The notes beneath the pieces were generated by a model, which was given only the letters and a program-made list of their open reading frames with translations, was not told where the DNA came from and did no database searches. A program made the position numbers and the translations under genes. From positions 62,001-126,000 of the forward strand of contig JROE01000009.1 of assembly GCA_000783305.1 (NCBI GenBank): a stretch of DNA of 64,000 nt, written 5' to 3'. Source of the DNA: Sphingobacteriaceae bacterium DW12. GTDB lineage: Bacteria; Bacteroidota; Bacteroidia; Sphingobacteriales; Sphingobacteriaceae. Positions 56,316-64,000 of the stretch are shown here, in pieces. Positions within the stretch are counted from its first letter, which is position 1, and each line of letters begins with the position of its first letter.

Positions 56316-56792
56316 CTATTTTTGAATCAGACAGACAGCGTAAGCCACAACACCCTCTTGACGACCTATAAAACCCATTGTTTCGTTGGTGGTGGCTTTG
56401 ATAGAAATATCATCCACTTCGATGCCTGCAGCAGCTGCAATCTTCTCCTTCATCTGCGGGATAAACGGCTTTATTTTAGGTGCTTCCAGACAGAGCATAG
56501 CATCAATGTTCCCTAACGTCCATCCTTTGCTTTTCAAAAGGGCGACACACTCCTCCAACAACACCAAACTACTGATACCTTTCCATTTCTCATCTGTGTT
56601 AGGAAAATGGTATCCAATATCCTCTAGATTGGCAGCCCCCAATATGGAATCACAAATGGCATGGACCAATACATCCGCATCCGAATGTCCAAATGCTCCC
56701 GCATGATGTTCCAAATCTACTCCACCTACGATAAAAGGGTGCCCCTCTTTTATTTGGTGTACATCAAAACCAAAACCTACTTTAATCTTCAT
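56316..56792 (-). CDS. ispF: 2-C-methyl-D-erythritol 2,4-cyclodiphosphate synthase
   Basis: IspF catalyses the cyclisation step of the MEP isoprenoid pathway. Visible: GFDVHQIKEG with the metal residues D10 and H12, AGAFGHSDADVLVHAICDS containing the third metal histidine, and the C-terminal ATTNETMGFIGRQEG. 158 residues from the ATG at 56792, normal for the family; an upstream start would add seven residues without support. It supplies isoprenoid precursors used, among others, by MiaA. Confidence 0.96.
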   Translation of the reverse strand: MKIKVGFGFDVHQIKEGHPFIVGGVDLEHHAGAFGHSDADVLVHAICDSILGAANLEDIGYHFPNTDEKWKGISSLVLLEECVALLKSKGWTLGNIDAMLCLEAPKIKPFIPQMKEKIAAAAGIEVDDISIKATTNETMGFIGRQEGVVAYAVCLIQK

Positions 56793-57035
56793 CCGTATAT
56801 AATTATTTATCAACAGTATGTTTTAACACAGTATACATGCGTTCGTTTTGCTCACTCTCGCACCATATTCGAACGAAAGTACGACAAGCTTTGTGAATAA
56901 TAAAACTCATTACAAGAATAATTGTTATACTTGGGTATGGTGCCGAATGGACATTGATCATTAGAAATTGGTATTTAGTAGATAAAAAGCTACTTCCCAA
57001 TCATTTTCCCACGCCCATTTAAAAAAAATTATTAG

Positions 57036-57043
57036 TACTTTTG
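57036..57043 (+). promoter_or_regulatory. -7 element of gldJ
   Basis: TACTTTTG matches TAnnTTTG and lies 32 nt before the ATG at 57076; no TTG at the usual -33 position. Confidence 0.5.
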
Positions 57044-57075
57044 AAAGATATATATTGATTACAGATACCTTGAAA

Positions 57076-58662
57076 ATGAACATTTCAAATTTTAGTATAT
57101 CTACGCTTTTGCTTGTAGCGACCAGTATGGCTTTGATTTCGTCTTGTAGCTCAAAAAAAGGCAATAAAGATGTTTCTTCAAAAACGGGTGTAGCTTATAA
57201 CGATCCTTACAACGGTGGCCTTCACATCAATAGACAGGTCAAGGAATCACCAGGGCCGGGTCTTGTCGCCATAGAAGGAGGTACTTTCGTAATGGGGGGC
57301 AGTTTAAATGAAGACTTGGGCTATGCGCACGATAATCTAAAGAGAAGGGTGACGGTCGCTTCATTCTACATGGATGAGACAGAAGTCTCAAATGCGGATT
57401 GGCTTGAATATCTCCACTGGATTGCTCAAAATTTTCCAGAGGACGGAGAGATGTATTACAATGCACTCCCAGACTCATTAGTCTGGAGAAACCCACTATC
57501 TTATAATGAGCCCTATGTAAATCTTTACCTCAGACATCCTGCTTTTCAAGATTACCCTGTAGTAGGGGTCACGTGGGATCAAGCAAATGAGTACTGTACT
57601 TGGAGAACAGACCGTGTAAATGAAAATATACTACGTCAAAGTGGCGTATTGGTAGATTATCAAGCCAACTCTCAGAACAACAATGCTGGCGGTAAATTCA
57701 ATACAGACATGTATCTGAATGGCCAGCTGAAAGGTGATGGAATCGATGGACAAAATATGCCAAATGACGCTCGTCCAGGTGCTCCTGCCGGTGCAAAACG
57801 AACAGTAAGAATGGAAGATGGGATATTGAAACAACCCTATCGCCTTCCTACTGAAGCAGAATGGGAATATGCGGCATTGGGATTGATTGGCAACACGGAA
57901 GAAGGAAATATCAACACCAGCAAAATATACCCTTGGAATGGCTTGGGCGTCCGTTCGGCAAATCGTAAGGACCAAGGTCAGATGGTTGCCAACTTTAAGA
58001 TAACAAGTGGTAACAACATGGGAGTAGCAGGCAATTTAAATGATGGTGGGGATATTACGGTACCTGTTACAAGCTATGCTCCCAACGACTTCGGTCTTTA
58101 CAATATGGGCGGAAACGTCAATGAATGGGTTGGAGATGTATACCGACAACTTTCTTTTGAAGACTTTGAAGATTTTAATCCTTTTCGTGGAAATGTCTTC
58201 ACCAACAATAAATATGAAGACGCCGAAAATCGTATTCTTGCAAAGGACAAGTATGGCAGACCTGTAAAAGTACCTGCTAAAGCTCCAAGAAAACAATCTT
58301 GGGCAGAGCTTCAGGCAGCTAAAAACGGTGGAGACAGCGCAGCCGTTGGAACAGGTTATAATAATGATGCAAGAGGATTTGATGACGAAATAGACCCAAA
58401 ACTATACGGAAACACCACATTGGTCAACAACAACTCTCGTGTGTACAAAGGAGGATCCTGGAATGATAGAGCATATTGGTTAAATCCAGCAACAAGAAGG
58501 TTTATGCAACAAAACCAATCGAATGCAATGACTGGATTCAGATGTGCCATGACAATGGTTGGCAATGTTTTTGGTCCCGCGTCTAATCAACGGATCAAAA
58601 GCGGAAAAAAGGCTAAGAGTAACAAAAAGGCCAAATCAAACGCTGGAGATTCAAGAGTATAA
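57076..58662 (+). CDS. gldJ: Gliding motility / type IX secretion lipoprotein GldJ-like
   Basis: A 528-residue lipoprotein (MNISNFSISTLLLVATSMAL ISSC; Cys24) with a formylglycine-generating-enzyme-like (FGE-sulfatase) fold: IEGGTFVMGGS, EVSNADWLEYLHW, YRLPTEAEWEYAALG, NMGGNVNEWVGDVY, YKGGSWNDRAYW and GFRCAM are in the expected order. Insertions between these and the lysine-rich tail are as in GldJ. GldJ is associated with the GldK/L/M/N type IX machinery and stabilises it. The FGE catalytic cysteines are not apparent, consistent with a structural role. The ATG at 57076 follows the -7 element. Confidence 0.85.
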   Translation: MNISNFSISTLLLVATSMALISSCSSKKGNKDVSSKTGVAYNDPYNGGLHINRQVKESPGPGLVAIEGGTFVMGGSLNEDLGYAHDNLKRRVTVASFYMDETEVSNADWLEYLHWIAQNFPEDGEMYYNALPDSLVWRNPLSYNEPYVNLYLRHPAFQDYPVVGVTWDQANEYCTWRTDRVNENILRQSGVLVDYQANSQNNNAGGKFNTDMYLNGQLKGDGIDGQNMPNDARPGAPAGAKRTVRMEDGILKQPYRLPTEAEWEYAALGLIGNTEEGNINTSKIYPWNGLGVRSANRKDQGQMVANFKITSGNNMGVAGNLNDGGDITVPVTSYAPNDFGLYNMGGNVNEWVGDVYRQLSFEDFEDFNPFRGNVFTNNKYEDAENRILAKDKYGRPVKVPAKAPRKQSWAELQAAKNGGDSAAVGTGYNNDARGFDDEIDPKLYGNTTLVNNNSRVYKGGSWNDRAYWLNPATRRFMQQNQSNAMTGFRCAMTMVGNVFGPASNQRIKSGKKAKSNKKAKSNAGDSRV

Positions 58663-58671
58663 AAAAATTGT

Positions 58672-58720
58672 AAAACAAAAAAAGGTCATGTTCAAAAACA
58701 ACATGACCTTTTTTTGTTTT
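58672..58720. terminator. Bidirectional terminator between gldJ and the Gfo/Idh gene
   Basis: A 21-bp perfect stem (AAAACAAAAAAAGGTCATGT and complement) with a 7-nt loop, between convergent genes. Confidence 0.92.
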
Positions 58721-58741
58721 ACTACTGGGATACAACCTATC

Positions 58742-60022
58742 TTACGACAATTTGTATCCATTATGATATTTGGCCTTCATGAGTGCATTGGCGCCTTGAT
58801 CGTCGAATCGCCTCTTTTTAGCATCCCAATGAATTTTCTTTCCTACTCGATAGGCAATATTCCCCATTTGCGAGAAGACCGCAATATGTGCCCCAGCCTC
58901 AATAGGTGTATTTAACATTCCGGCCTCTCTTCGTTGAATGGCCTGGACAAAGTTTGTCGTGTGCATATCCAATCCATTGTCTGTCGGTTTCTGAAGCGCA
59001 ATAGCCTCCATTTTCTTCCCCTCAGGAATGACTTCCCATCCCTTTCTATTCAGCACCAATGTTCCGTTTTCCCCAATAAAAGCGACACCGTGATCTTTGC
59101 CATATGGTCCCAGCACAATACCCTTAGTATGCTCCCAAATGATATTGAATCCGTCAAATTCGTACACCGTATTCAACGTATCGGGAGTTTCAGAGGCATC
59201 TGTCGGATATGCGAATTTTCCGCCAGACGAGACGACCGATTTTGGCTCTGAGACTTTCATCCCAAGAAGTGCATAATCTAACATATGAACGCCCCAATCG
59301 GTCATTAGCCCACCAGCATAATCCCAAAACCATCGAAATTCGAAATGGAAACGATTTGCATTAAATGGCCTAGTTTTCGCAGGTCCAAGCCACATCGCAT
59401 AGTTGACACCCGCTGGCGGTTGACTATCTGGCACGACAGGCACTTCACTCTTCCAACCCACGTATGACCAAGCCTTCACCAATCTAATCTTTCCAAGCTT
59501 TCCAGAGTGTACAAGCTGCATTGCATCTGCAAAGTGCTTCTGACTCCTTTGCCACTGTCCAACCTGAACGATACTATTGTACCTTTTGGCAGCGGCTACC
59601 ATCGCATCACATTCCTCAATACTATTACCAAGGGGCTTCTCCACATACACATGCTTTCCGGCCTTACAAGCATCAATCATCTGTAAAGCATGCCAGTGAT
59701 CTGGTGTCCCAATAATCACGGCATCTACATCATCTGATTTGAGCAGTTCCCGGTAATCTTCATAGGTCCTAACGGTTATACCTTTTTGAGCCAGTTCGCC
59801 CACTCTTTTTTTCAACACATTTGCATCTACATCACAAATGGCGGTACATACCACATCGGGATGCTTGATGATGGAACTCAGATTGGACCAGCCCATGCCA
59901 TTGATACCAATAGCAGCCACGCGCACCTTTTGCCCTTGAAATGCAAATGAGGACAGCACTGGCGAGAGTATAGCAGCGGTACCTAATATAGATGAGTTCT
60001 TCAGAAATATTCTTCTTTTCAC
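58742..60022 (-). CDS. Gfo/Idh/MocA-family oxidoreductase with Tat-like signal
   Basis: A 426-residue NAD(P)-dependent sugar or polyol oxidoreductase. The N-terminus KRRIFLKNSSILGTAAIL is a twin-arginine export signal with a hydrophobic stretch, as in many Bacteroidota members of the family. Next is the Rossmann part (VRVAAIGINGMGWSNL), then DHWHALQMI and the YVEKPLGNSIEECD motif with the conserved EKP lysine, and GWHML-type WGVHMLDYALLG. It starts with GTG. Substrate unknown; periplasmic retro-aldol or dehydrogenase chemistry on glycosides has been described for some exported members. A palindrome lies upstream. Confidence 0.9.
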   Translation of the reverse strand: MKRRIFLKNSSILGTAAILSPVLSSFAFQGQKVRVAAIGINGMGWSNLSSIIKHPDVVCTAICDVDANVLKKRVGELAQKGITVRTYEDYRELLKSDDVDAVIIGTPDHWHALQMIDACKAGKHVYVEKPLGNSIEECDAMVAAAKRYNSIVQVGQWQRSQKHFADAMQLVHSGKLGKIRLVKAWSYVGWKSEVPVVPDSQPPAGVNYAMWLGPAKTRPFNANRFHFEFRWFWDYAGGLMTDWGVHMLDYALLGMKVSEPKSVVSSGGKFAYPTDASETPDTLNTVYEFDGFNIIWEHTKGIVLGPYGKDHGVAFIGENGTLVLNRKGWEVIPEGKKMEAIALQKPTDNGLDMHTTNFVQAIQRREAGMLNTPIEAGAHIAVFSQMGNIAYRVGKKIHWDAKKRRFDDQGANALMKAKYHNGYKLS

Positions 60023-60164
60023 GAGTTTATTATAAGGTTTAGTAAGATAATAAATACAAGATAGTCAGTAAGAAGAACAAAAGAGGAAAGAAATCGGTAA
60101 AAAAATGGCGACAAAAGTTGACAATGCTCATTAAACCGAACAAACGAACTTATTGAAATCACAA

Positions 60165-60182
60165 TACGAGTTAAAACTCGTA
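60165..60182. promoter_or_regulatory. 18-bp palindrome, possible operator
   Basis: TACGAGTT AA AACTCGTA, a perfect palindrome with 8-nt arms and a 2-nt centre, located 143 nt upstream of the Gfo/Idh start and just outside the starch-synthase-like gene's terminator. It has the shape of a dimeric regulator site (for example LacI- or GntR-type). No regulator gene is near. Confidence 0.4.
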
Positions 60183-60203
60183 CGTTTAGAAAGGTGCTTT
60201 CAT

Positions 60204-60236
60204 AAAAAAAGGTTGCCTAATCTGCAACCTTTTTTA
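60204..60236 (-). terminator. Terminator after the starch-synthase-like gene
   Basis: AAAAAAAGGTTGC / GCAACCTTTTTTT, about 13-bp stem with a 7-nt loop and a long T-run on either strand. Confidence 0.9.
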
Positions 60237-60265
60237 TTCTTTATTAGAACGTAAGCAACATATGG

Positions 60266-61096
60266 CTATACGGTCGTCTCCTCTTCTATAGGGGCAAACT
60301 GATCGAATAAGTCATTAAATGCTTCATAATCTTCATCTCCATCGGGTTGGAATATTTGAATATCCAAACTTTTAGCATGATCGATAATTTCCGTCGAAAC
60401 CCCTTCATCTGCAACCACTACCACATCAGTAAACGCCAATGCCCCTTTGTATACATCGACATAGCTTCCTGACCCATAATGTGCCGCGTCTTCAGCAGTC
60501 ATAGCACCTTCAGGTGCAATACTTGCGTATTTCTCACCAAGAGACCCTGTGCCAAATCCTTCTTCATTATAAAGCGAATACATGACCTTAGCTCCTTTGA
60601 ATGCAGGATCATCTTTGTAAGTCGTCTTTAGATAAGCAGGTACCAAAGCTGAGAACCAACCATGGCAATGTACTACATCCGGCGACCATCCCAACTTCTT
60701 AACAGTCTCCAATACACCTTTACAGAAAAATACTGAACGCTCGTGATTATCTTCGAAAAAGTCGCCATTTTCATTGCTGAAAATCTTCTTACGTTGAAAA
60801 TAATCCTCGTTGTCCAAAAAGTAGACCTGCATACGCGCTGCTGGCAGTGATGCCACCTTAATAATCAATGGATTGTCGTCATTATCCACCACAATATTCA
60901 TTCCTGACAATCGAATTACTTCATGAAGACGATTTCTACGCTCATTGATATTACCAAAGCGAGGCATTAAGATTCTGATTTCAAAACCTTTTTCTTGCAT
61001 TGCTTGAGGTAGTTGGCGTGTTATTTCAGAAATTTTACTTAATTCGAGGAAAGGCGACATCTCGTGGGTTACAAACAATATCTTCGTTTTTGCCAT
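60266..61096 (-). CDS. Short glycogen/starch-synthase-like (GT5 N-domain) protein
   Basis: A 276-residue protein that corresponds only to the N-terminal half of GT5 glycogen synthases. Recognisable are ILFVTHEMSPF at the start, ILMPRFGNI, VYFLDNEDYF, ENGDFFEDNHERSVFFCKGV and DVVHCHGWFSALVPAYLK. Two things differ: the segment where GT5 enzymes carry the ADP-glucose-binding KxGGL motif reads LELSKISEI, and the C-terminal GT-B domain is missing. ADP-glucose transfer to glycogen is therefore doubtful. Bacteroidota commonly have this short gene divergent from panC. A good promoter lies upstream. Possible roles are regulatory, or glycosyl transfer as part of a heteromer; both are inference. Confidence 0.8.
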   Translation of the reverse strand: MAKTKILFVTHEMSPFLELSKISEITRQLPQAMQEKGFEIRILMPRFGNINERRNRLHEVIRLSGMNIVVDNDDNPLIIKVASLPAARMQVYFLDNEDYFQRKKIFSNENGDFFEDNHERSVFFCKGVLETVKKLGWSPDVVHCHGWFSALVPAYLKTTYKDDPAFKGAKVMYSLYNEEGFGTGSLGEKYASIAPEGAMTAEDAAHYGSGSYVDVYKGALAFTDVVVVADEGVSTEIIDHAKSLDIQIFQPDGDEDYEAFNDLFDQFAPIEEETTV

Positions 61097-61139
61097 CTCC
61101 AGTTATTTAGTTATTTAATAGAACAGTAAAATCGGTCCA

Positions 61140-61170
61140 CAAAGATACAGATTATTTATGACTTTCACAA
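61140..61170 (-). promoter_or_regulatory. Promoter of the starch-synthase-like gene
   Basis: On the minus strand TTG, a 20-nt spacer and TATCTTTG, a full consensus match, about 44 nt before the start codon and within the divergent spacer shared with panC. Confidence 0.75.
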
Positions 61171-61241
61171 TTCACTCCAAATCCTCGCTTTAGAATAACA
61201 AAATAATTCCCCAATTTTGCTTCTCAAAAAAGTTTTAAAAC

Positions 61242-62084
61242 GTGAATATATTTAAGACCAAAAAAGAGCTTCAAGAATACCTATCCAGCTCTCAACAGAG
61301 AGAAAAAAAGGTAGCATTAATTCCTACAATGGGAGCCCTACACGAAGGCCACATATCACTCATTGAATATGCTAAACCATTAGCAGACATACTGGTGTGC
61401 AGTATTTTTGTCAATCCAACCCAATTTAACGACCCACAAGATCTTGAAAAATATCCCCGTCCAATCGAATCGGATATTAAACTCCTAGAGGCAGCTTCTT
61501 GCGATATTCTTTTCATGCCCTCGGTAGCGGAAATGTACACCACCCAAGAGCAGTGGCATGTTGATTTAGGTGAGCTCGACCGAATCTGGGAGGGTGCCCA
61601 TCGTCCAGGCCACTTTCAAGGAGTGACTCAAATTGTCTACAAATTATTCACATTGGTACAACCAGATATCGCTTGCTTTGGTCAAAAGGACTTTCAGCAA
61701 GTCATGGTAATCAATCGGATGATCCAAGAAAAAAAACTTGATGTAGAGCTGGCTATTTGCCCAATAGTAAGAGATGAGCATGGACTGGCTTTGAGCTCCC
61801 GAAACACCAGGCTATCTTTGCAGGGTAAACTTACGGCACTTGCTCTCTCGAGGTCATTGGAATATGTGCGCAGTCACTTTGAGAACAAACCACTGGAAAC
61901 TCTTAAAGAGGACGCACAAAATATTCTAGAAAGCGCAGAGGGAGTTGAACTGGAATATTTTACCATATGTGAAACAACATCCTTATCCGAAGCTACTGAA
62001 ATAGAAGTAGGAAAAAAATATGTTGCACTGGTAACTGCCTGGGTGGAAGGAGTGCGCCTGATTGATAATATGATTTTGAATTAA
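61242..62084 (+). CDS. panC: Pantothenate synthetase
   Basis: Condenses pantoate and beta-alanine with ATP to give pantothenate for coenzyme A. The HIGH-type motif is GALHEGHISLI (residues about 29-39), followed by FVNPTQFNDPQDLEKYPR, CFGQKDFQQV and the KMSKS-equivalent ALSSRNTRLS. 280 residues, normal. The start codon is GTG (MNIFKTKKELQEYL), with an A-rich region just before it. panD follows 57 nt downstream, giving the two last dedicated steps in one operon. Confidence 0.96.
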   Translation: MNIFKTKKELQEYLSSSQQREKKVALIPTMGALHEGHISLIEYAKPLADILVCSIFVNPTQFNDPQDLEKYPRPIESDIKLLEAASCDILFMPSVAEMYTTQEQWHVDLGELDRIWEGAHRPGHFQGVTQIVYKLFTLVQPDIACFGQKDFQQVMVINRMIQEKKLDVELAICPIVRDEHGLALSSRNTRLSLQGKLTALALSRSLEYVRSHFENKPLETLKEDAQNILESAEGVELEYFTICETTSLSEATEIEVGKKYVALVTAWVEGVRLIDNMILN

Positions 62085-62141
62085 TTGTCATAAAAACACC
62101 GTCAAAGCGAATTTATTTATTTAAAAATCTAACTTTGTATT

Positions 62142-62492
62142 ATGATAATTGAGGTAATGAAGTCCAAGATTCATCGAGTACGAGTGACGCAAGCCGAACT
62201 CAACTATGTTGGTAGCATCACAATCGATGAAGATTTAATGGATGCGGCAAATATTATTGCCAATGAAAAAGTGCAGATTGTAAACAACAATAACGGGGCT
62301 CGATTGGAGACATATGTCATCCCCGGCAAAAGAGGATCAGGTACCATTTGTCTCAATGGAGCTGCAGCACGATTGGTGCAAGTCGGAGATATTGTCATCA
62401 TCATCTCCTATGCACAGATGGACATGGATGAAGCTAAAAAGCATATTCCTACTTTGGTATTCCCAGACGACCACAATAGATTAATAAAGTAG
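62142..62492 (+). CDS. panD: Aspartate 1-decarboxylase
   Basis: Pyruvoyl-dependent enzyme that makes beta-alanine from L-aspartate for PanC. The pro-enzyme self-cleaves between Gly24 and Ser25 (NYVGSITID) to form the pyruvoyl group; K9 and the LETYVIPGKRGSG segment are conserved. Starting at the first ATG gives the numbering K9/G24-S25 of other PanD proteins, which supports this start over the ATG five codons later. 116 residues. Confidence 0.96.
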   Translation: MIIEVMKSKIHRVRVTQAELNYVGSITIDEDLMDAANIIANEKVQIVNNNNGARLETYVIPGKRGSGTICLNGAAARLVQVGDIVIIISYAQMDMDEAKKHIPTLVFPDDHNRLIK

Positions 62493-62554
62493 ACTAGCTC
62501 CACGCGGCTACTCGTATACGATAGTTTTCACCTATTTTTTTAAAGATTTCATCG

Positions 62555-62582
62555 ACCTCTCTAATTCATTCATTAGAGAGGT
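62555..62582 (+). terminator. Hairpin after panD
   Basis: An 11-bp perfect stem (ACCTCTCTAAT / ATTAGAGAGGT, 6-nt loop) followed by a short, imperfect U-tract; likely the panCD terminator. Confidence 0.65.
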
Positions 62583-62611
62583 TCTTTGTGTTATCCTGAA
62601 TTACTACAATT

Positions 62612-62794
62612 GGGGGATTGATAGAGACCAAATTTATATCTAATCAGGACTTAATAGGGCTTTTATACGGACTTCATTCGGACATTATTCGGATAAATCC
62701 CTATAAGGTCCCTATTATACCCCAATTAATCCCCTGTTATTATCTTGGTAAATAGAAAATTGCCCCCTAATCATTCCCCATTTGCCCATATCCC
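62612..62794. repeat. 11-bp phased GG-to-CC intergenic element
   Basis: GG dinucleotides begin at 62647, 62658, 62669, 62680 and 62691, exactly 11 bp apart, within near-repeats such as CGGACTTCATT and CGGACATTATT. The pattern then flips to C-runs centred at about 62700, 62711, 62722 and 62733. A G-run at 62612-62616 lies three periods upstream, and looser C-runs continue to 62794. The two halves can pair: 62653-62667 with 62702-62716 (15 positions, two wobbles, one mismatch), giving a long hairpin. No coding frame is present. Function unknown. Confidence 0.6.
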
Positions 62795-62958
62795 TATCTA
62801 TAACGTATAGACAAACTCCGGAAACAATTTCAACAGACTGACAATGAATCATTTACAGAAATTTATTAACTATTTTTAACACTATGTGTAGCAAAATTTA
62901 TTTATCTTGCGTTCTATCTCTCAGATAAGACCAACAATATCTTATTCAAAAGCAGAAA

Positions 62959-63567
62959 ATGACAAAAAGAAAAATCGGAAACGTGTGGATTATTGGAATA
63001 GCAATCATTGGGCTACTTTCTTCCTGTATGAAAGATGGCGACGTGTTCAATGATTACGAACAATATGAAAGAGACGTACTTGTCATCGAAAATTATGTCA
63101 AGGTTAACCTGCCCAAAGCTATAAAGGACTCTACGGGAATATGGTTTGAATTGATTAAAGAAGGGGAAGGAGAAAATTTCCAGTACAAGACAGAAACAGT
63201 GACAGACCCTAGAACAGGACAGAAAGTGGTACGAGCATTGGCCCCTATCATCACCGTTCGCTATACGACCAAACTCCTTGATGGTACCGTGGCACAAAGT
63301 GAGCAAAAACCGGAGGGCATCTCGGTTCCATTCATCGAACAGCCCGCTTCATGGCAATTGGCTTTTTTGCCATATGAAATCCCCGGAGTTACTACACAAA
63401 TAAAGGGGTTGACTCGGAATGGATTAAAACCAGGCAGCATTATCCGATTCGTAACTCCATCTTTCTATGCTTATGGTAACGTAACGATAGGTAAAATACC
63501 AGCCAACTCCCCTTTAGACTATACAATCGAAGTATTGAAGATGGAGAATAAAACAGATAACAAATAG
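62959..63567 (+). CDS. FKBP-type peptidylprolyl isomerase-like lipoprotein
   Basis: A 202-residue lipoprotein (IGLLSSC, then MKDGDVFNDYEQYERDV). After a linker, residues about 55-195 match an FKBP domain: GIWFELIKEGEGE, ITVRYTTKLLDGTV, GVTTQIKGLTRNGLKPGSII, FYAYGNVTIGKIPANSPLDY and TIEVL at the end. Prolyl isomerase or chaperone activity in the envelope is likely, though catalytic residues are not checked one by one. It is 29 nt from a paralogous second gene, so the pair is likely an operon. Confidence 0.85.
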   Translation: MTKRKIGNVWIIGIAIIGLLSSCMKDGDVFNDYEQYERDVLVIENYVKVNLPKAIKDSTGIWFELIKEGEGENFQYKTETVTDPRTGQKVVRALAPIITVRYTTKLLDGTVAQSEQKPEGISVPFIEQPASWQLAFLPYEIPGVTTQIKGLTRNGLKPGSIIRFVTPSFYAYGNVTIGKIPANSPLDYTIEVLKMENKTDNK

Positions 63568-63596
63568 CTAACACAAATTATAATTAAATAAAAAAA

Positions 63597-64000
63597 ATGA
63601 AAAACGTATTAAGACTTATTGCAATCGGACTAGTGGGTACTTTTATTTTCACTTCTTGTAATAAAGGTGATGATTTTGATTGGAATAAATATGAGGAAGA
63701 ACAGCGGAGGGAGCAAGCAAGGATAGATTCAACGCTAAATGCTCAAAAGAAAGTCCTTAAGGATTTTGTGGAAGACCCTGATAATGGATTTACCAATCCG
63801 CAGCTTGATGATTCAACCGGAATTTGGTACCAAGTTATTACGGAAGGTGAAGCATCGTCCTATACTTATGCCTTCAATTCTCAAGGAACAGGGATAGTTG
63901 CGCCAAATGTAACTGTTAAATTCAAGGGTACATTCTTAGACGGGAAAGTAGCTGAGCAAACAGAAGCAGACAAGACAACCGTATTTCAACTAGGTAGCCG
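63597..64000 (+). CDS. Second FKBP-type lipoprotein, 3' end outside window
   Basis: An open frame from an ATG preceded by a run of A residues to the window edge (134 complete codons). It begins with a lipoprotein signal (MKNVLRLIAIGLVGTFIFTSC), a charged linker (KYEEEQRREQARIDS) and the start of an FKBP-like domain (DDSTGIWYQVITEGE, APNVTVKFKGTFLDGKV), parallel to the gene before it. The paralogy and close spacing suggest tandem duplication. Confidence 0.85.
   Translation, partial: MKNVLRLIAIGLVGTFIFTSCNKGDDFDWNKYEEEQRREQARIDSTLNAQKKVLKDFVEDPDNGFTNPQLDDSTGIWYQVITEGEASSYTYAFNSQGTGIVAPNVTVKFKGTFLDGKVAEQTEADKTTVFQLGS

Noticed and set aside
62130..62137. TAACTTTG as a promoter of panD
   Set aside because: It matches the -7 consensus, but transcription would begin at or after the ATG at 62142, whereas PanD numbering (K9, G24-S25) supports that start. 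A coincidental match is more likely.
62647..62734. CRISPR-like array
   Set aside because: The repeat unit is 11 bp with no unique spacers and there are no cas genes; it is phased sequence, not a CRISPR.

Overview
The window looks like a chromosomal segment of a Bacteroidota bacterium, most likely in the Sphingobacteriaceae (Sphingobacterium or Pedobacter type). The basis is: two SusC/SusD outer-membrane pairs, one driven by an ECF sigma factor, FecR and an STN-domain receptor; two type IX secretion or gliding lipoproteins (PorW/SprE-like and GldJ-like); several promoters of the Bacteroidota form TTG-N17-20-TAnnTTTG; and many lipoproteins. The genus is an inference; no rRNA is present.

Layout. 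1-1.2 kb: the 3' end of a membrane-anchored CHAT-domain protein. 1.9-8.8 kb: housekeeping genes ilvE, miaA with a pRiA4b-ORF3-like gene, a CCA-adding-enzyme-like nucleotidyltransferase, pdxA, tRNA-Ala(GGC) and rsmA. 8.8-11.8 kb: an FAD monooxygenase translationally coupled to a D-2-hydroxyacid dehydrogenase, meeting a UbiA-like membrane protein tail to tail with a 42-nt overlap. 12-20 kb: acs, then a complete seven-gene Mrp cation/proton antiporter operon (A to G). 20-22.4 kb: a TonB-dependent receptor. 22.5-23.5 kb: a repeat-rich spacer and a PH-domain membrane-protein gene broken by one in-frame amber codon. 23.7-33.7 kb: an ECF sigma / FecR / SusC / SusD / zinc-metallohydrolase lipoprotein / DUF4302 lipoprotein uptake locus, followed by a lactonase-family beta-propeller gene. 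35-40.7 kb: a SurA-like chaperone behind a structured leader, a secreted NTF2-like protein, cysS and der. 41-45.8 kb: a second SusC/SusD pair. 46.3-46.5 kb: two tandem initiator tRNAs. 46.6-54.8 kb: era, then uvrC, a PBP1A-type enzyme and a PorW/SprE-like lipoprotein on the other strand. 55-60 kb: an MFS exporter, ispF, gldJ and a Tat-exported Gfo/Idh/MocA oxidoreductase. 60.2-64 kb: a short, motif-degenerate starch-synthase-like protein divergent from panC-panD, an 11-bp-phased intergenic element and two FKBP-type lipoproteins, the second cut by the window edge.

How the genes work together. The sigma/FecR/SusC module is a trans-envelope loop in which substrate binding by the STN-bearing SusC would release the ECF sigma factor; the metallohydrolase and DUF4302 lipoproteins are probably surface partners that process or bind the imported substrate. 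The SurA-like protein, PorW/SprE, GldJ, FKBP lipoproteins and PBP1A form an envelope-biogenesis background. The Mrp operon handles Na+/H+ homeostasis.

I found no CRISPR array, prophage, insertion sequence or recognisable defence island. The observations most worth a second look are the amber-interrupted PH-domain gene, the 11-bp phased GG-to-CC element after panD, the promoter-hairpin-terminator leader before the SurA-like gene, the mutually exclusive hairpin arms downstream of cysS, the degenerate starch-synthase-like protein beside panC, and the SusCD locus with its metallohydrolase.
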